A DNA stretch of 13,716 bases from Clostridia bacterium. Its GTDB lineage: Bacteria > Bacillota_A > Clostridia > Christensenellales > UBA1242. Location of the stretch: the NCBI GenBank assembly GCA_017466005.1, contig JAFTUZ010000106.1, positions 1-13,716 of the forward strand, read 5' to 3'. Below are positions 12,666 through 13,716 of the stretch, in pieces (position 1 is the stretch's first letter; the number at the start of each line of letters is the position of its first letter). The notes beneath the pieces are model-generated. The model did no database searches, was not told where the DNA came from, and saw nothing but the letters and a program-made list of their open reading frames with translations. A program made the translations under genes and the position numbers.

Positions 12666-13716
12666 ACCAGTATTTCCAGATTATGAAAATTGCTGTGTTA
12701 ACATTTTAAGTTCGGTTGCCAAAAAGTTTGGTGTAAAAACTGGACATAGCACAAATAAATTGCTAGATAAGCAATTACGCAAAAATTATAAAAATATTGT
12801 TATAATATTGTTGGACGGAATGGGGAAACATATTTTAGAACGTAACTTACCCAGTTCGTCCTTTTTGCGTTCTAATTTTATACAAGAAATTTCTTCAGTT
12901 TTTCCAAGCACAACCACAGCGGGAACAATGAGTTTTAAAACCGGCCTTACACCACTAGAACATGGTTGGTTATCGTTGTTTTTGTATTTTAAAGAAGTGG
13001 GCGAAGCGGTTAATTTGTATTTAAACACAAACGCATATTCTCGTAAGCCAGTGGTTCAACAACACGTTGCTCAAACCATTTTACCTTATAATAATATCTT
13101 ATCACAAATAGAAGAAAAGCAAAAAGGCAAAGTTAGGGCTTATTCTATTTGTACAATGGAATCTAGAGATATGTATGGTATATCTCAAATAACATACGAT
13201 TCGTTTGGCGAAATGTGTGAACTTATAAAAACTTTATGTTCAACCGAAGAGCAAAAGGTTATTTATGCGTACCATCCAAATCCAGATAATATGATGCACA
13301 AGTTTGGGCCATACAGCAAGCAAGTGGTAGAAGAACTGCTGAATATAGATGCCGAACTTTCGTGTTTGTGTGATAATTGTGAAGATACTTTATTTATAAT
13401 TTCTGCCGACCATGGGCAAACAGAAGTTAATGAAGTTGTAGATATTGCCGATTATCCAGATATTTTAAGAACAATGCTTATGCCACCAACTGGTGGGCCA
13501 AGAGCTGCAAACTTTTTTATAAAAAGTGAAAAACATAAAGAGTTTGAAAAATTAATTAAAAAGCATTTTGGAGATAAATTTTTGCTTTTTACTAAAAAAC
13601 AAGTGCTGGAAAATAAAATGTTTGGGGTAGGTAAACCGCACAATAAAATAGATGACTTTTTGGGCGATTATTGGCTTGTTAGTATAGATAATGCAAATAT
13701 AGTTTGTTCTACATTA
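12655..13716 (+). CDS. Alkaline-phosphatase-superfamily hydrolase (phosphodiesterase/nucleotide pyrophosphatase-like), 3' end missing
   Basis: The frame opens at ATG 12655 and stays open for 354 codons to the window edge, so the C-terminus is cut. Metal-site residues of the alkaline phosphatase superfamily are in order: D54 in ILLDGMG, a nucleophile Thr in FPSTTTAG (T86 or T87), D211 and H215 in NPDNMMHKFG, D252 and H253 in SADHGQTE, and H329 in GKPHN. Two metal ions, usually zinc, would be bound. No signal peptide is seen, so the protein is probably cytosolic. It belongs with 'type I phosphodiesterase/nucleotide pyrophosphatase' proteins; the substrate cannot be named. The start overlaps the end of the GGCT gene by 11 bases, with GTGGAAG upstream, which implies coupled translation and a shared function or regulation. 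Confidence 0.88.
   Translation, partial: MANKPVFPDYENCCVNILSSVAKKFGVKTGHSTNKLLDKQLRKNYKNIVIILLDGMGKHILERNLPSSSFLRSNFIQEISSVFPSTTTAGTMSFKTGLTPLEHGWLSLFLYFKEVGEAVNLYLNTNAYSRKPVVQQHVAQTILPYNNILSQIEEKQKGKVRAYSICTMESRDMYGISQITYDSFGEMCELIKTLCSTEEQKVIYAYHPNPDNMMHKFGPYSKQVVEELLNIDAELSCLCDNCEDTLFIISADHGQTEVNEVVDIADYPDILRTMLMPPTGGPRAANFFIKSEKHKEFEKLIKKHFGDKFLLFTKKQVLENKMFGVGKPHNKIDDFLGDYWLVSIDNANIVCSTL

Overview
The window looks like chromosomal DNA from a low-GC, anaerobic, fermentative Bacillota (Clostridia-like) bacterium. Three things suggest this: strongly AT-rich sequence with A/T-ending codons; AAAGGAG-type ribosome binding sites with hairpin plus T-run terminators; and a cytosolic NAD-linked [FeFe]-hydrogenase. 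The standard genetic code fits, since TGG codes Trp and TGA ends one gene. I see no tRNA, rRNA, CRISPR array, insertion sequence or phage module. No gene-free stretch exceeds about 240 bases. This is inference from content; no species call is possible.

Left part (1-3335). A dUTPase missing its 5' end closes with a strong terminator. Next comes a divergent pair: a minus-strand membrane protein with an FxLYD-like outer domain and a cytoplasmic zinc ribbon, and a plus-strand 68-residue Xre-type regulator. A 16-bp perfect palindrome exactly occupies the spacer of the membrane gene's promoter, and a second copy overlaps the regulator's own start region. This looks like a compact self-regulated switch. 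A bidirectional terminator then separates the regulator from a minus-strand operon of NfeD followed by an SPFH (stomatin/QmcA-like) protein, a classic membrane pair. The NfeD leader contains two hairpins.

Middle part (3336-7145). A consensus promoter drives rlmN (m2A2503 methylation of 23S rRNA), a small Lys/Asn-rich two-helix membrane protein, and a large U32 protein with RlhA-like architecture. The three genes are packed with 1-nt or ATGA junctions. RlhA of E. coli hydroxylates C2501, two bases from the RlmN target, so the operon may gather enzymes acting on the same part of the peptidyl-transferase centre.

Hydrogenase part (7146-11367). One promoter and one terminator enclose hydC, hydB and hydA, separated by 8 and 1 nt. 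Together they encode a trimeric NAD(H)/ferredoxin-linked [FeFe]-hydrogenase, probably electron-bifurcating or electron-confurcating. The maturases HydE, HydF and HydG are not in the window.

Right part (11368-13716). A second promoter has the same 12-base -35 region and the same geometry as the hydrogenase promoter. It drives a YhhN/TMEM86-family membrane protein, a gamma-glutamylcyclotransferase-fold protein and an alkaline-phosphatase-superfamily protein that runs off the right edge.

The best candidates for something undescribed are the HTH/zinc-ribbon membrane pair with its embedded operator, and the rlmN-membrane protein-U32 operon.
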